Below are positions 8,408-17,472 of a stretch of DNA of 64,000 nucleotides, one piece after another. The position numbers were made by a program, and so were the translations under genes. Numbering within the stretch: the first letter of the stretch is position 1; every line of letters begins with the position of its first letter. The notes under the pieces are model-generated. The model did no database searches, was not told the DNA's origin, and worked only from the letters and a program-made list of their open reading frames with translations. The stretch is taken from positions 1 to 64,000 of the forward strand of contig NZ_BONI01000032.1 of NCBI RefSeq assembly GCF_016862635.1, in the 5' to 3' direction. The DNA comes from Catellatospora coxensis. GTDB lineage: Bacteria > Actinomycetota > Actinomycetes > Mycobacteriales > Micromonosporaceae.

Positions 8408-9354
8408 CTCCGCACCACGCGCACGCTGGTACGGAACCCCCTTCTCCGGGTCGCGGCCTCGGCGACGATCCGGCGTACCTCTTCCGGGCGACCCGCCACG
8501 AACGAGGGCGTGAAGTGCAGCACCTGGACGCCGTACCGCCCGAGCAGGTTGTGCCGCTCCAGTGAACGGGCCCAGTCCTCGGGGCTCAGATGGAACTCCC
8601 GCGAATCCACCTCGATCGCCAGCGCCGCGCCCGGCAGGTAACCGTCGGGCGTGGGCAGCGGCGTGCCGTCGTTCAGCACCAGCCGGGGATTCCACAGCAC
8701 CGTGCCCAGTTCCGGCAGGTTCGCGAGCAGGGCACGGGCCTGCGCCTCCGGCGCCGAGCGCGCACCGCCGGCGATCTCGGCCAGCACCTTGCGCACCACT
8801 GCGGTGCGGCTGCGGCCCGCTCGCCGGATCTCCAGGTCGAGCCCCTTCAACGGCACGCGGAACCGCTGCACCGCCTCCGCCATGACCGCCCGGACGATAC
8901 GCAGCTCGCGCAGCTCACGACAGGTGTCGACGACCGCGCGAGCCGGGCTGACCACCCGGTAGTGCTCGCCGTGCCGGGCTCGGCTGTCCAGGGACAGGGC
9001 TCGTTTCACGACGGCGAAGCCGTTGGAGCGGCAGCGGGTCGCGTGCGGGACGAGCAGGTTCACCTCGGGCGCGGGCGGCAGGGCGCGGAAGCCGTACCAG
9101 GACAGCGCGCAGGGCCCGGTGATCTGCGCATCCGGTCCCGCGTAGAGGGCAGCCGCGACCCGGCGCTGCTCGTCGGTGAGGGTGCCGCCGTGCACGCAGT
9201 AGACGCCCGCCAGCACGCGCTGCCAGCGCCCGGTCTGGATCCGACGGTAGATCATCATGTCGGTGTGCCCGGCGGCCAGCACCTGCGCGCGGGTGAGCAG
9301 CTGCTGCTGGCGGTGCGCCAGCTCGTCCAGCACGGCGGTCGAGTCGGAGGTCAT
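8404..9354 (-). CDS. AbiEi-like antitoxin-domain protein with DUF559-type C terminus
   Basis: 316 aa from the ATG at 9354. The N terminus (LAHRQQQLLTRAQVLAAGHT, then YRRIQTGRWQRVLAGVY) is the winged-helix domain typed as AbiEi-like in type IV toxin-antitoxin systems. The C terminus (AIEVDSREFHLSPEDWARSLERHNLL, then VLHFTP) resembles the DUF559/Vsr-like endonuclease fold with an E-V-D core. Proteins of this plan are abundant as solitary genes in actinomycetes, and no AbiEii-type nucleotidyltransferase toxin lies beside it, so a working toxin-antitoxin pair is not supported. A GTG at 9423 would add 23 residues; the ATG fits homologues better. The final codons merge into a repeat element. Confidence 0.7.
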   Translation of the reverse strand: MTSDSTAVLDELAHRQQQLLTRAQVLAAGHTDMMIYRRIQTGRWQRVLAGVYCVHGGTLTDEQRRVAAALYAGPDAQITGPCALSWYGFRALPPAPEVNLLVPHATRCRSNGFAVVKRALSLDSRARHGEHYRVVSPARAVVDTCRELRELRIVRAVMAEAVQRFRVPLKGLDLEIRRAGRSRTAVVRKVLAEIAGGARSAPEAQARALLANLPELGTVLWNPRLVLNDGTPLPTPDGYLPGAALAIEVDSREFHLSPEDWARSLERHNLLGRYGVQVLHFTPSFVAGRPEEVRRIVAEAATRRRGFRTSVRVVRS

Positions 9355-9618
9355 GTACGGCAGGGTCGCCGTCGCCGCGACGTCGAACAACCACGCGACC
9401 TGGCCCGCCTGTGGACGGACCACCGCTTGTGGAAAACCACCGCAGCCGCTGTGGATCTGCTATGCGCGCCTGGTGGGCACGTTCAGCGCCGCACCGTCGA
9501 ACCGGCGCGCCTGGACACTTTGGCCGCCGCCGTATCCCGCGCCCGCAGCGCCGGCGGAACACGCGCCGCCACCCGGATCCGGCGGCGACATCACAGCTCA
9601 GGCGGCCTATGGCGTTAA
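9355..9618. other. Gap upstream of the AbiEi-like gene; no gene seen
   Basis: Apart from promoter sequence for the minus-strand gene, I see no convincing coding region here. Short open frames on the plus strand run into the terminal hairpin and have no ribosome site. Confidence 0.5.
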
Positions 9619-9662
9619 GAAGGGCACCTTCTACAACGCGGAGCGTTAAGAAGGTGCCCTTC
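9619..9662. terminator. Hairpin, GAAGGGCACC family copy at ilvE 3' end
   Basis: Arms 9619-9632 and 9649-9662 pair perfectly (14 bp), continued by AACGC/GCGTT at 9635-9639 and 9643-9647 with small bulges and a GGA loop. It begins 12 bp past the ilvE stop and is built like the hairpin at 2314-2357, including the AACGC-N3-GCGTT tip. Likely terminator for leftward ilvE transcription. Confidence 0.8.
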
Positions 9663-9674
9663 CTTTGACTTCAG

Positions 9675-10769
9675 CTAGAGGGTGGTGGTCCAGTTGTGGG
9701 GGTCGGCGGCGCGGCCGTACTGGATGTCGACGAGGGTCTGGCGCAGGGCGGCGGTGACCGGGCCGGTGCCGCCGTCGCCGAGCTTGAACTCGCCGTCGGC
9801 GCCGCGCACGGTGCCGATCGGGGTGAGCACGGCGGCGGTGCCGCAGGCGAAGGTCTCCACGATCTCGCCGCTGCGCGCGCCGTCACGCCACTCGTCGATG
9901 GTGACCGGGCGCTCCTCGACCTGGCGGCCCTGCTCGCGGGCGAGCGTGATCACCGAGTCGCGGGTGATGCCGGGCAGGATCGACCCGTTCAGCTCGGGCG
10001 TGAACATCGAGCCGTCCTTGCGGACGAAGAAGACGTTCATGCCGCCCAGCTCGTCGACGTACTTGCGCTCGACGGCGTCGAGGAAGACGACCTGGTCGCA
10101 GCCGTGCTCGGCGGCCTGCGCCTGGGCCAGCAGCGAGGCGGCGTAGTTGCCGCCGCACTTGGCCGCGCCGGTGCCGCCGGGCGAGGCCCGGGTGTACTCG
10201 TCGGACACCCAGATGGTGACCGGCTTGAGCCCGCCCGAGAAGTACGGCCCGACCGGCGAGGCGATCACGCAGTACAGGTACTCCCGGGCCGGGCGCACCC
10301 CGAGGAAGACCTCGCTGGCGTACTGGAACGGGCGCAGGTAGAGGCTGCCCTCGGCGCTCGTCGGGATCCACTCCTGGTCGGCGCGGACCAGTTCGCGGAC
10401 CGAGCTGACGAACAGCTCCTCCGGCAGCGGGGCCATCGACATGCGGTGCGCCGACTGGGCGAACCGGCGGGCGTTGGCGTCAGCGCGGAAGAAGCCCACC
10501 TGGCCGTCGGCCCGGCGGTACGCCTTCATGCCCTCGAAGATCTCCTGGGCGTAGTGCAGTACGGCCGTGGCCGGGTCCATCGGGATCGGCGCCCGCGCTT
10601 CGACGCGCGCGTCGTACCAGCCCTTGCCCTCGGCGTACCGGATGGTCACCATGTGATCGGTGAAGACCCGCCCGAAACCGGGGTTGGCCAGCAGCGCCTC
10701 GCGCTCCGTGGCCGATACCGGCTGCGAACTCGGACGGATCTCGAAGTCGATCGTGCCACCGCCACTCAT
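9675..10769 (-). CDS. ilvE: Branched-chain amino acid aminotransferase
   Basis: 364 aa, fold type IV PLP enzyme that interconverts Leu, Ile and Val with their 2-oxo acids, the last step of synthesis. Class features are HYAQEIFEGMKAYR near residue 90, YLRPFQ near 145, the PLP-lysine block KCGGNYAASLLAQ near 203 and EVGGMNVFFV-like ELGGMNVFFV near 243. It also has the C-terminal EIVETFACGTAAVLTPIG and typical actinobacterial length. The ATG follows a purine-rich stretch. ilvE faces the same way as leuB, 133 bp downstream of it, and ends at a strong hairpin. Confidence 0.97.
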   Translation of the reverse strand: MSGGGTIDFEIRPSSQPVSATEREALLANPGFGRVFTDHMVTIRYAEGKGWYDARVEARAPIPMDPATAVLHYAQEIFEGMKAYRRADGQVGFFRADANARRFAQSAHRMSMAPLPEELFVSSVRELVRADQEWIPTSAEGSLYLRPFQYASEVFLGVRPAREYLYCVIASPVGPYFSGGLKPVTIWVSDEYTRASPGGTGAAKCGGNYAASLLAQAQAAEHGCDQVVFLDAVERKYVDELGGMNVFFVRKDGSMFTPELNGSILPGITRDSVITLAREQGRQVEERPVTIDEWRDGARSGEIVETFACGTAAVLTPIGTVRGADGEFKLGDGGTGPVTAALRQTLVDIQYGRAADPHNWTTTL

Positions 10770-10902
10770 GCGCGCTGCCCTCCATCGTTCGGGGATCTGG
10801 GGGAAAACTTACCTCTAACGGTCGTTCAACCCCAGCCCGGCCGATGACCTGGGCAGTTTGTACGCATCCACCCCGGTCACCGCACGGACCGGAGCCCTGC
10901 GG

Positions 10903-11925
10903 TCATGCTACGAGTACGGATACCCGGTCGCCGACCTCGGCGGTGCGGATCGGCTCACCGGTGCGCCCGGAGAGCTCGGTGGCCACCGCTTCTTCGATCT
11001 TGCGGGCCTCGTCCGCGTGGCCCAGGTGCTCCAGGCACAGCGCCACCGACAGGATCGCCGCCACGGGGTCGGCCTTGCCCTGGCCCGCGATGTCCGGAGC
11101 GGAGCCGTGCACCGGCTCGAACATCGACGGGAACGCCCGGGTCGGGTTGATGCAGCCGCTGGCAGCCAGGCCGATGCCGCCGGTGACGGCGGCCGCGATG
11201 TCGGTGAGGATGTCGCCGAACAGGTTGTCGGTGACGATCACGTCGTAGCGCTGCGGGTTGGTCACCATGAACATGGCGGCGGCGTCGACGTGCTGGTACT
11301 CCGTCGCGATGTCCGGGAACTCCTTGGCCACCTCGGCGAAGGTGCGCGCCCACAGGCCGCCCGCGTGGGTCAGCACGTTGGTCTTGTGCACCATGGTGAC
11401 CTTGCGCCGGGTCCGGCCTGCCGCCCGCGCGAAGGCGTCGCGGATGACCCGCTCCACGCCGTGGCGGGTGTTCAGGCTCTCCTCGGTGGCGATCTCCGCC
11501 GGGGTGCCCCGGTGCAGGCCGCCGCCGGCGCCCGCGTACAGGCCCTCGGTGCCCTCGCGCACCACCACGAAGTCGATCTCGCCCGGCTTGACGTTCGCCA
11601 GCGGACCGGCGGTCCCGGGCCACAGCCGCGACGGGCGCAGGTTGACGTACTGGTCGAAGTCGAAGCGCAGCTTCAGCAGCAGGCCGCGCTCCAGCACGCC
11701 CGGCGGCACGCTGGGGTCGCCGACCGCGCCGAGCAGGATCGCGTCGTGCTGGGCCAGCTCGTCGCGCACCGAGTCCGGGAACACCTCACCGGTCCGGTGG
11801 TAACGCGCCGCGCCCAGGTCGTACGGAGTGGTCTCCACACCCGGCAGCACCGCGTCGAGGACCTTGAGCCCCTCCGCCACCACCTCGGCGCCGATCCCGT
11901 CCCCTGCCACGACCGCAATCCGCAT
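10903..11925 (-). CDS. leuB: 3-isopropylmalate dehydrogenase
   Basis: NAD-dependent oxidative decarboxylase of leucine synthesis, converting 3-isopropylmalate to 2-oxoisocaproate. The N terminus [23 protein letters not shown] is typical. Substrate and metal residues appear in [27 protein letters not shown] and the [12 protein letters not shown] metal site, followed by the NAD-binding [21 protein letters not shown] take the ATG at 11925, which follows GGGAGCGGG, giving 340 aa; an ATG eight codons upstream has no ribosome site. It belongs with ilvE as a branched-chain unit, and leuA, leuC and leuD are not in this window. Confidence 0.97.
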   Translation of the reverse strand: MRIAVVAGDGIGAEVVAEGLKVLDAVLPGVETTPYDLGAARYHRTGEVFPDSVRDELAQHDAILLGAVGDPSVPPGVLERGLLLKLRFDFDQYVNLRPSRLWPGTAGPLANVKPGEIDFVVVREGTEGLYAGAGGGLHRGTPAEIATEESLNTRHGVERVIRDAFARAAGRTRRKVTMVHKTNVLTHAGGLWARTFAEVAKEFPDIATEYQHVDAAAMFMVTNPQRYDVIVTDNLFGDILTDIAAAVTGGIGLAASGCINPTRAFPSMFEPVHGSAPDIAGQGKADPVAAILSVALCLEHLGHADEARKIEEAVATELSGRTGEPIRTAEVGDRVSVLVA

Positions 11926-12027
11926 GCCAGCCCGCTCCCTACCGCTCATGCCACATGTCTACCGAACGTTAAGCCCCGCTCCCACCCAACGGTACATCCG
12001 TTCCATAATGTGGAACGCCCGACAGCG

Positions 12028-12092
12028 GTGATCGCCGTTTCCGGGCAGGAGGCGAGGCTCCGCAGCGGCTTTCGGCCCGAAACGGCGATCAC
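12028..12092. terminator. Inverted repeat at the 3' end of the GNAT gene
   Basis: GTGATCGCCGTTTC-CGGGC at 12028-12046 pairs with 12075-12092 over 18 bp with one bulged C and a 28-nt spacer. The right arm overlaps the GNAT stop codon (12089-12091), so it probably terminates that gene before leuB. No T-run follows, as is usual in high-GC actinomycetes. Confidence 0.65.
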
Positions 12093-12637
12093 GGATTGCG
12101 ATGGTCACCCAGCAGGCGGCCGCTGCGGATCAGCGGGCGCTTGGAGACGCCGCGTACCGCGCGGCCGGGTTCCTCGTCGGCCTGGCTGCTGCGCACGAAC
12201 AGGGTCACCGTCACCGCCGGGGCGAAACCGTTGCGCGCCATGAGCGTGGCCGACGCGCTGTTGGACGACTCGACGTCGGTCACCACCCGGCTGGCCCCGC
12301 CCGCGAACAGCGCCTCGCAGCACGCGTTCACCAGCCGCCCCGCGATGCCCCTGCCCTGGTACGCCGGGTCCACCGCGATCCACTCCAGGTAGCCCCAGTC
12401 GTCGCGCAGCTCGAACGTCTGCGAGCCCAGCACGAACCCGACCACCTTCGTGCCGTCCAGCGCCACCCAGCAGGCGCTGTCGCCGCTGTCCAGGTGCTCC
12501 GCGACCGCGGTCAGCGACCAGGAGGTGTACGGCTTCACCGTCGTGTCGAAGACCCGGTAGCCCAGGTCCAGGACCTGACGCAGGTGCTCGAAGCCGACCG
12601 GCTCGATGACGATCTCCGTCGGGGGCGACTCACTCAT
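12089..12637 (-). CDS. GNAT-family N-acetyltransferase
   Basis: 182 aa. The GNAT core is visible as ACWVALDGTKVVGFVLG, then YLEWIAVDPAYQGRGIAGRLV carrying the acetyl-CoA-binding Q/RxxGxG/A element at about residues 95-100, and ASRVVTDVESSNSASATLMARNGF. It should transfer an acetyl group to an amine; the substrate is unknown. The last 40 residues (VRSSQADEEPGRAVRGVSKRPL) look disordered. It is flanked by leuB and a divergent hydrolase, with no functional link to leucine synthesis evident. Confidence 0.88.
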   Translation of the reverse strand: MSESPPTEIVIEPVGFEHLRQVLDLGYRVFDTTVKPYTSWSLTAVAEHLDSGDSACWVALDGTKVVGFVLGSQTFELRDDWGYLEWIAVDPAYQGRGIAGRLVNACCEALFAGGASRVVTDVESSNSASATLMARNGFAPAVTVTLFVRSSQADEEPGRAVRGVSKRPLIRSGRLLGDHRNP

Positions 12638-12767
12638 GCCGGAATGCTGCCACGAACCTGTCTCCGGTGGCCGGATTACCGCCGTGACCAGGGACAGCGC
12701 GTGGGCACCCCGGTGCTGTGAGATAACTAACCGACCGATCGTTCTTATTGATTGCTAACCTGCCGCC

Positions 12768-13640
12768 ATGAAGACAGCGATCCTGATGACGGGCCGGCTC
12801 CTCAACGCCACCGCCGTGCTCGCCCCGCCGCTCGCCCGGCGCGTGGCGTACAAGCTCTTCTTCCGCCCGGCCGGCCGCGCCGCGGTCCACCCCCGCGAGC
12901 AGGACGTGCAGGCAGCCGCCACGGTCGGCAGGATCGATCTCGACGGCGTCCCGGTCGCCACCTACAGCTGGGGCGACGGCAGCCGGCCGGTGCTGCTGGT
13001 GCACGGCTGGAGCTCGCGCGGCTCCCGGTTCGCCGGCATGATCGCCGACCTGCTCGGCCGGGGCTACAGCCCGGTCACCTTCGACGCGCCCGGCCACGGC
13101 GGCTCCGGCGGCACCACGACCAACCTGCTGCAGTACGAGCGCATCATGCGCGCGCTGCAGGAACGGCACGGCGACTTCGCGGCGGTCGTCGCGCACTCGT
13201 TCGGCGTGCCCTGCGCCTTCCACGCCCTGCGCACCGGCCTGCGCGCCGGCTGCCTGGTCGCGGTCGCCGGCCCGGCCGAGTTCGACCACCTCGTCACCGA
13301 GTTCACCCGGCGACTGCGCCTGCGCCCCGCGCTCGCCGAGCACCTGCGGGAGCACTCGGTGCGCGACATCGGCGTCGCCGACCTGTGGGAACGCTTCTCC
13401 AGCGTGTACGAGCCCGCGGCGCTGACGATCCCGCTGCTCGTCGTGCACGACACCGACGACGACGTCGTCGGCGTGGACCACGCCCACCGGATCCACGCGG
13501 CGTACCCGGGCTCACAGCTGCACATCACCACCGGCCTCGGCCACCGCCGGGTCCTCGGCGACCCGCGCATCGTCGGCCCGGTCGGCGCCTTCCTCGACAC
13601 CCACCCCCACCGCGCCACAACCGCGGCGAACCGGACGTGA
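12768..13640 (+). CDS. Alpha/beta-hydrolase
   Basis: 290 aa alpha/beta-hydrolase fold with the oxyanion motif VLLVHGWSSRGSRF at about residues 75-87 and FDAPGHGGS. The nucleophile elbow is AHSFG with Ser144, the probable acid lies in VVHDTDDDVV, and the catalytic His is in GLGHRR near residue 264. The N-terminal 45 residues form a hydrophobic, Arg-flanked segment that may associate with the membrane. Likely an esterase or lipase-type enzyme of unknown substrate. The upstream gap (12638-12767) is relatively AT-rich near 12730-12760, consistent with a promoter. Confidence 0.88.
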   Translation: MKTAILMTGRLLNATAVLAPPLARRVAYKLFFRPAGRAAVHPREQDVQAAATVGRIDLDGVPVATYSWGDGSRPVLLVHGWSSRGSRFAGMIADLLGRGYSPVTFDAPGHGGSGGTTTNLLQYERIMRALQERHGDFAAVVAHSFGVPCAFHALRTGLRAGCLVAVAGPAEFDHLVTEFTRRLRLRPALAEHLREHSVRDIGVADLWERFSSVYEPAALTIPLLVVHDTDDDVVGVDHAHRIHAAYPGSQLHITTGLGHRRVLGDPRIVGPVGAFLDTHPHRATTAANRT

Positions 13641-13661
13641 GCCATGCGGTCGCAGCACGAT

Positions 13662-13723
13662 GATCTGTTTTCGTGGACGCTGGACGCCCCTATAGGGACA
13701 CCGGGCGTCCACAAAAACGGATC
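13662..13723. repeat. Palindromic element A, copy 1
   Basis: Arms 13662-13680 (GATCTGTTTTCGTGGACGC) and 13705-13723 pair over 19 bp with one G-T wobble and one C-A mismatch. It lies between the convergent hydrolase and membrane-protein genes, as a terminator would. A second copy with an identical left arm is at 46237-46298. Confidence 0.8.
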
Positions 13724-13732
13724 ATCGGCGGC

Positions 13733-14710
13733 TCACCACCAGCCCCAGCCGCCCTGCGCGGCCGGCTCCGCCACCGGCGGGTGGGTCGCCTGGTAGGCCA
13801 GCGCAGCGGCGAGCAGCCCGTCGGCGGGCTCCCGCAGCAGCCGGTCGTCCACGACGATCCAGGGATTGCCGCCGCGCAGCCCCCACAGCAGATACCGGCG
13901 CAGGCGAGGCGGATAGGTGCTCAACGCCACGATCCGGTCCGGGTCGCGTACCTGCACCGCCAGGCCCATGCCGTCGCGCCGGCCCGGGCCTACCGCGTGC
14001 AGCCCGACCACCTCGGTCCAGGGCACGGTGACCCGCAACCGCCGGATCCAGACGCCCGACTCGTCCACCCGCGCCGCGGGACCCCGGTCGAACGGCTGCA
14101 GCCGGTACACCTGCACCAGGCTGATCAGCGCGGGCACCAGCAGCGTGACCGCCCACACGACCGCCCAGCCCCGAACCGCGCCCCAGTCGAACGGCTCGCC
14201 CGGAGCCACCTCCGCTTGCAGCTCACGCTCCATGAGCACTGAGTCGATCATCAGGTACAGGTACACGACCGGCACGGCCGGCAGGAGCAAGCCGATGAAC
14301 GGCGACCCGATCCCGGCCTGCCGCGCCGACGTCGGCACCGCGCCACGGGTGTCCCGCAGCGCGGCAGCCACCCGGGCGGGCGCGGCGATCCGCGCCCACC
14401 GGGCACCGGCGACCTCCGTGCCCATCACGACGGCCCCGAAGACCAGCAAGGCCAGGGTCACCGCCAGGTCCGTCCAGTGCTGCCCGGGGCCACCGGTGAG
14501 CGAAGTCGTCGCCAACACCACCGGCACCGGCACCAGGACCAGCCCCGACAGCCACTTGCCGCGACGCAGCCACGCGTGGTGACGGGCGATCATGGCGTCC
14601 TGCACCGCCGGGTCGGCGGGCAGCACACCCGCCCGACCCGCCCGCCGGGCTTCGGCACGCAGGCCCGCCGGCAGGTCGCGCCACGCGGTCCCAGGCTCAG
14701 ATTTCGGCAT
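13733..14710 (-). CDS. Membrane protein of unknown function, paralogue of its neighbour
   Basis: About 325 aa from the ATG at 14710. It has a soluble N-terminal helix region, four hydrophobic segments (around WLSGLVLVPVPVVLATT, LAVTLALLVFGAVV, GLLLPAVPVVYLYLMI and WAVVWAVTLLVPALISLV), then a C-terminal soluble domain with a PH-like pattern (RVDESGVWIRRLRVTVPWTEV). The C-terminal half aligns with the next gene: VPW-x-V, RDP, RR-LLWG-RGG, PW, AAALAYxAxH. Function unknown; ends WGWW. The start was placed inside a longer frame because the upstream codons look unconserved. Confidence 0.75.
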   Translation of the reverse strand: MPKSEPGTAWRDLPAGLRAEARRAGRAGVLPADPAVQDAMIARHHAWLRRGKWLSGLVLVPVPVVLATTSLTGGPGQHWTDLAVTLALLVFGAVVMGTEVAGARWARIAAPARVAAALRDTRGAVPTSARQAGIGSPFIGLLLPAVPVVYLYLMIDSVLMERELQAEVAPGEPFDWGAVRGWAVVWAVTLLVPALISLVQVYRLQPFDRGPAARVDESGVWIRRLRVTVPWTEVVGLHAVGPGRRDGMGLAVQVRDPDRIVALSTYPPRLRRYLLWGLRGGNPWIVVDDRLLREPADGLLAAALAYQATHPPVAEPAAQGGWGWW

Positions 14711-14773
14711 GACCGGCATTCTGCTGCCCGGCGCCAAGCCCCGCATGCCCGGTGGCCTGCTCGGCGTCGAGCA

Positions 14774-15646
14774 TCAGCCGCTCGTCTGCCGCTCTTCGGC
14801 TTTCAGGTGGGCGGCGTGGTACGCCAGTGCGGCGGCGTACGCGGGGAACATCGGCTCGCGGACACCGGCCTCGGTGACGAAGATCCAGGGGCGCGAGCCG
14901 CCACGGCCCCACAGCAGGCGTCGCCAGAACGACGGGCGGCGGGCGGCCCACACCGCCCGCGGGTCTCGCAGCCGCACCGCCACACCGATCAGCTCCTGCC
15001 CCTTCCGGTCGGCGGGCACGGCGGCGATCTCGGCGACCTGGTCCCAGGGCACGTCCAGGCCGCGCGACGGCAGGCGTACCCCATGCTCGTCGACCTCCAG
15101 CACGAGCCGCTTGCGCCGCCACCAGACCACGGCGAACCCGATCGCGGCCAGCAGCAGCGCGACCAGCACGGAGCCGGTGAACAAGGGCCGACCGGGGTCC
15201 GCTTCGCGGCCTCGCGTCCACAGCCCGAACCACATCACGATGGCCGGTGCCAAGCCGATCAGGACGATGGTCCGCAGCGACCAGGGGGCCGGCAGGCGCA
15301 GCCGGACCGGGCGGGCCGCGCCGCCCTCACGCGCCGCAGCCGCCGGCCACTGCGCCGCATCGATCTGCGCGAACCGTGCGCCCACGCCACCGGCCATCAT
15401 CATCAAGCCCACGGCCACCCATGACACGAGCCGCCAGCCTTCCACCGGGTCCGTGGCCAGGCCCCGGTAGATGCACGTGCCCAGCCAGCAGAGGGCCACC
15501 GACCGCCAGGCCCAGTCCAGCGCGCGGCGCTGCGCGCGTACCGCCTCGTGCACGGCCGGATCGGGATGCGGAAGACCGGCCTGAGCCAGCCGCCACACCT
15601 CGCGGCGCACGGTCTTGGGCAGGCGGAGCCAGGCAGGCGAGGGCAT
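14774..15646 (-). CDS. Membrane protein of unknown function, tandem paralogue
   Basis: 290 aa from the ATG at 15646. Same architecture as the downstream gene: a basic N-terminal helix, four membrane segments (for example LVSWVAVGLMMMAGGVGA and VLVALLLAAIGFAVVW) and a C-terminal domain LEVDEHGVRLPSRGLDVPWDQV resembling PH-like folds. A longer frame up to 15760 would read through the serA terminator hairpin at 15698-15733, so the internal ATG is preferred. The pair probably arose by tandem duplication and may work together; no family function is known to me. Confidence 0.75.
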   Translation of the reverse strand: MPSPAWLRLPKTVRREVWRLAQAGLPHPDPAVHEAVRAQRRALDWAWRSVALCWLGTCIYRGLATDPVEGWRLVSWVAVGLMMMAGGVGARFAQIDAAQWPAAAAREGGAARPVRLRLPAPWSLRTIVLIGLAPAIVMWFGLWTRGREADPGRPLFTGSVLVALLLAAIGFAVVWWRRKRLVLEVDEHGVRLPSRGLDVPWDQVAEIAAVPADRKGQELIGVAVRLRDPRAVWAARRPSFWRRLLWGRGGSRPWIFVTEAGVREPMFPAYAAALAYHAAHLKAEERQTSG

Positions 15647-15697
15647 GCCGAAAGAATGCGGTACCTGAGCAAGCAGTTTTGCCCCGGGTACGCAGTT

Positions 15698-15733
15698 CGG
15701 CCCGGTGAGCTGCGGCAACAGCTCACCGGGCCG
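15698..15733 (-). terminator. Terminator hairpin after serA
   Basis: Perfect 15-bp arms at 15698-15712 and 15719-15733 with a 6-nt loop, lying between the serA stop (15871) and the next minus-strand start. Confidence 0.7.
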
Positions 15734-15870
15734 ACCGGTGCTCGTCAGGCTGCCCGTCATGCGCCTCGGCAGGGGTCACCCGAAGACCCGTCCCGGACGT
15801 ATGGCGAGCGTGTCCGCAGTGGACACCTGTGCAGGTTACCCAGCGGACAACACGCTACGCAAGCGTCTGC

Positions 15871-17472
15871 TCACTCCTCGGTGAGATCAACCGCGCTGAC
15901 CGACGCCGCGCCGATGTTCTCCGCGGCCCGCTGCAGCAGGTCCGCCGCGACCGGCGAGTCGACGGTCAGCGTCATCAGCGCCTCGCCGCCGGCCTCGCGC
16001 CGGGCCACCTGCATCGCCGCGATGTTCACGCCGACCGCGCCGAGCACGGTGCCGACCGCGCCGACCACACCGGGCCGGTCCGCGTAGCGGAAGAACAGCA
16101 GGTTGCCTTCGGCGTCCAGCTCCAGGTCGAAGCCGTCCAGCTCGGTCAGCTTGATCTGCTCGCGCACGCCGTGGGTGACGACCGCGCCGGCGACCGAGAC
16201 GGTACGCCCGTCCGGCAGCGCGCCGCGCACCGTCACCAGGTTCTTGTGCTCGTTGACCTCGGGGTTGGTGGTCAGGTCGATCTCGACGCCGCGGTCGGCC
16301 GCGATCAGCGGCGCGTTGACGTAGGTGACCTGCTCCTCGACGATCGCGCTGAACAGGCCCTTGCTGGCGGCCAGCTTCAGCACCGACACGTCGTGCTGGT
16401 TGACGATCTCGCCGCGCACCTCGACGGTGACCCCGGCCGCGACGCCGCCGGCCACGGCCGTGAAGACCTTGCCCAGCTTCTCGGCCAGCGGCAGCAGCGG
16501 CCGCACCTCCTCGGCGACCAGGCCGCCGGCCTGGACGTTGACCGCGTCCGGCACGAACTCGCCCTGCAGGGCCAGCTTGACGCTCTTGGCCACGGCCAGG
16601 CCGGCCTTGTCCTGCGCCTCGTGCGTCGACGCGCCCAGGTGCGGGGTGGCGACCACGTTGTCGAACGCGAACAGCGGCGACGACGTGCACGGCTCCTTGA
16701 GGTACACGTCGACGCCCACGCCGGCGACCCGGCCCTCGGCCAGCGCCTCGGCCAGTGCGTCCTCGTCGATCAGCCCACCGCGCGCGGCGTTGATGATCCG
16801 CACGTCGGGCTTGACCAGCTGAAGCTCCTTGGCGCCGATCAGGCCGACGGTCTCCGGCGTCTTCGGCAGGTGGATCGAGATGAAGTCGCTCTCGCGCAGC
16901 AGCTCCTCCAGCCCCACCAGACGCACGCCCAGCTGGGCGGCGCGGGCCGGCTGCACGTAGGGGTCGTACGCGATCAGGCGGGTGCCGAACGCCGCGATGC
17001 GCTGGGCGAACAGCACGCCGATGCGGCCCAGGCCGACCACGCCGACGGTCTTGCCCTGCAGCTCGACACCGGTGTACTTCGAGCGCTTCCACTCGCCGTT
17101 CTTCAGCGCCGAGGACGCCGAGGCGGTGTTGCGGGCGACGGCCAGCAGCAGCGCGATGGCCTGCTCGGCGGCCGAGACGATGTTGGACGTCGGCGCGTTG
17201 ACCACCATCACGCCACGGGCGGTGGCGGCGGGCACCTCGACGTTGTCCAGGCCGATGCCCGCGCGGGCGATGACCTTCAGGCGCGGCGCGGCGGCGATGG
17301 CCTCGGCGTTGATCTGGGTGGCACTGCGCACGATCACGGCGTCGGCGTCGGCCAGCGCGGCAAGCAGTGCCGCCCGGTCCGTGCCGTCGACGTGACGCAC
17401 GTCGAAGTCGTGCGCCAGCACGTCGAGCGCGGCGGGAGCGAGTTCTTCGGCAATGAGAACGACGGGAGTCAC
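15871..17472 (-). CDS. serA: D-3-phosphoglycerate dehydrogenase
   Basis: 533 aa, first enzyme of serine synthesis, oxidising 3-phosphoglycerate with NAD. Order of domains: substrate-binding start VVLIAEELAP, nucleotide-binding core with GLGRIGVLFAQR, catalytic Arg in NAARGGLIDEDAL, Glu in VYLKEP and His in TPHLGAST. Then comes an intervening ASB domain and a C-terminal ACT domain (RYADRPGVVGAVGTVLG) that usually senses serine. This is the long actinobacterial type I form. I prefer the GTG at 17472 because GAGG lies about 6 nt upstream; a GTG four codons earlier lacks such a site. Confidence 0.97.
   Translation of the reverse strand: MTPVVLIAEELAPAALDVLAHDFDVRHVDGTDRAALLAALADADAVIVRSATQINAEAIAAAPRLKVIARAGIGLDNVEVPAATARGVMVVNAPTSNIVSAAEQAIALLLAVARNTASASSALKNGEWKRSKYTGVELQGKTVGVVGLGRIGVLFAQRIAAFGTRLIAYDPYVQPARAAQLGVRLVGLEELLRESDFISIHLPKTPETVGLIGAKELQLVKPDVRIINAARGGLIDEDALAEALAEGRVAGVGVDVYLKEPCTSSPLFAFDNVVATPHLGASTHEAQDKAGLAVAKSVKLALQGEFVPDAVNVQAGGLVAEEVRPLLPLAEKLGKVFTAVAGGVAAGVTVEVRGEIVNQHDVSVLKLAASKGLFSAIVEEQVTYVNAPLIAADRGVEIDLTTNPEVNEHKNLVTVRGALPDGRTVSVAGAVVTHGVREQIKLTELDGFDLELDAEGNLLFFRYADRPGVVGAVGTVLGAVGVNIAAMQVARREAGGEALMTLTVDSPVAADLLQRAAENIGAASVSAVDLTEE

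Noticed and set aside
8404-9354. Type IV toxin-antitoxin system
   Set aside because: Only the AbiEi-like protein is present; no nucleotidyltransferase toxin gene adjoins it, and such solitary proteins are common in actinomycetes.
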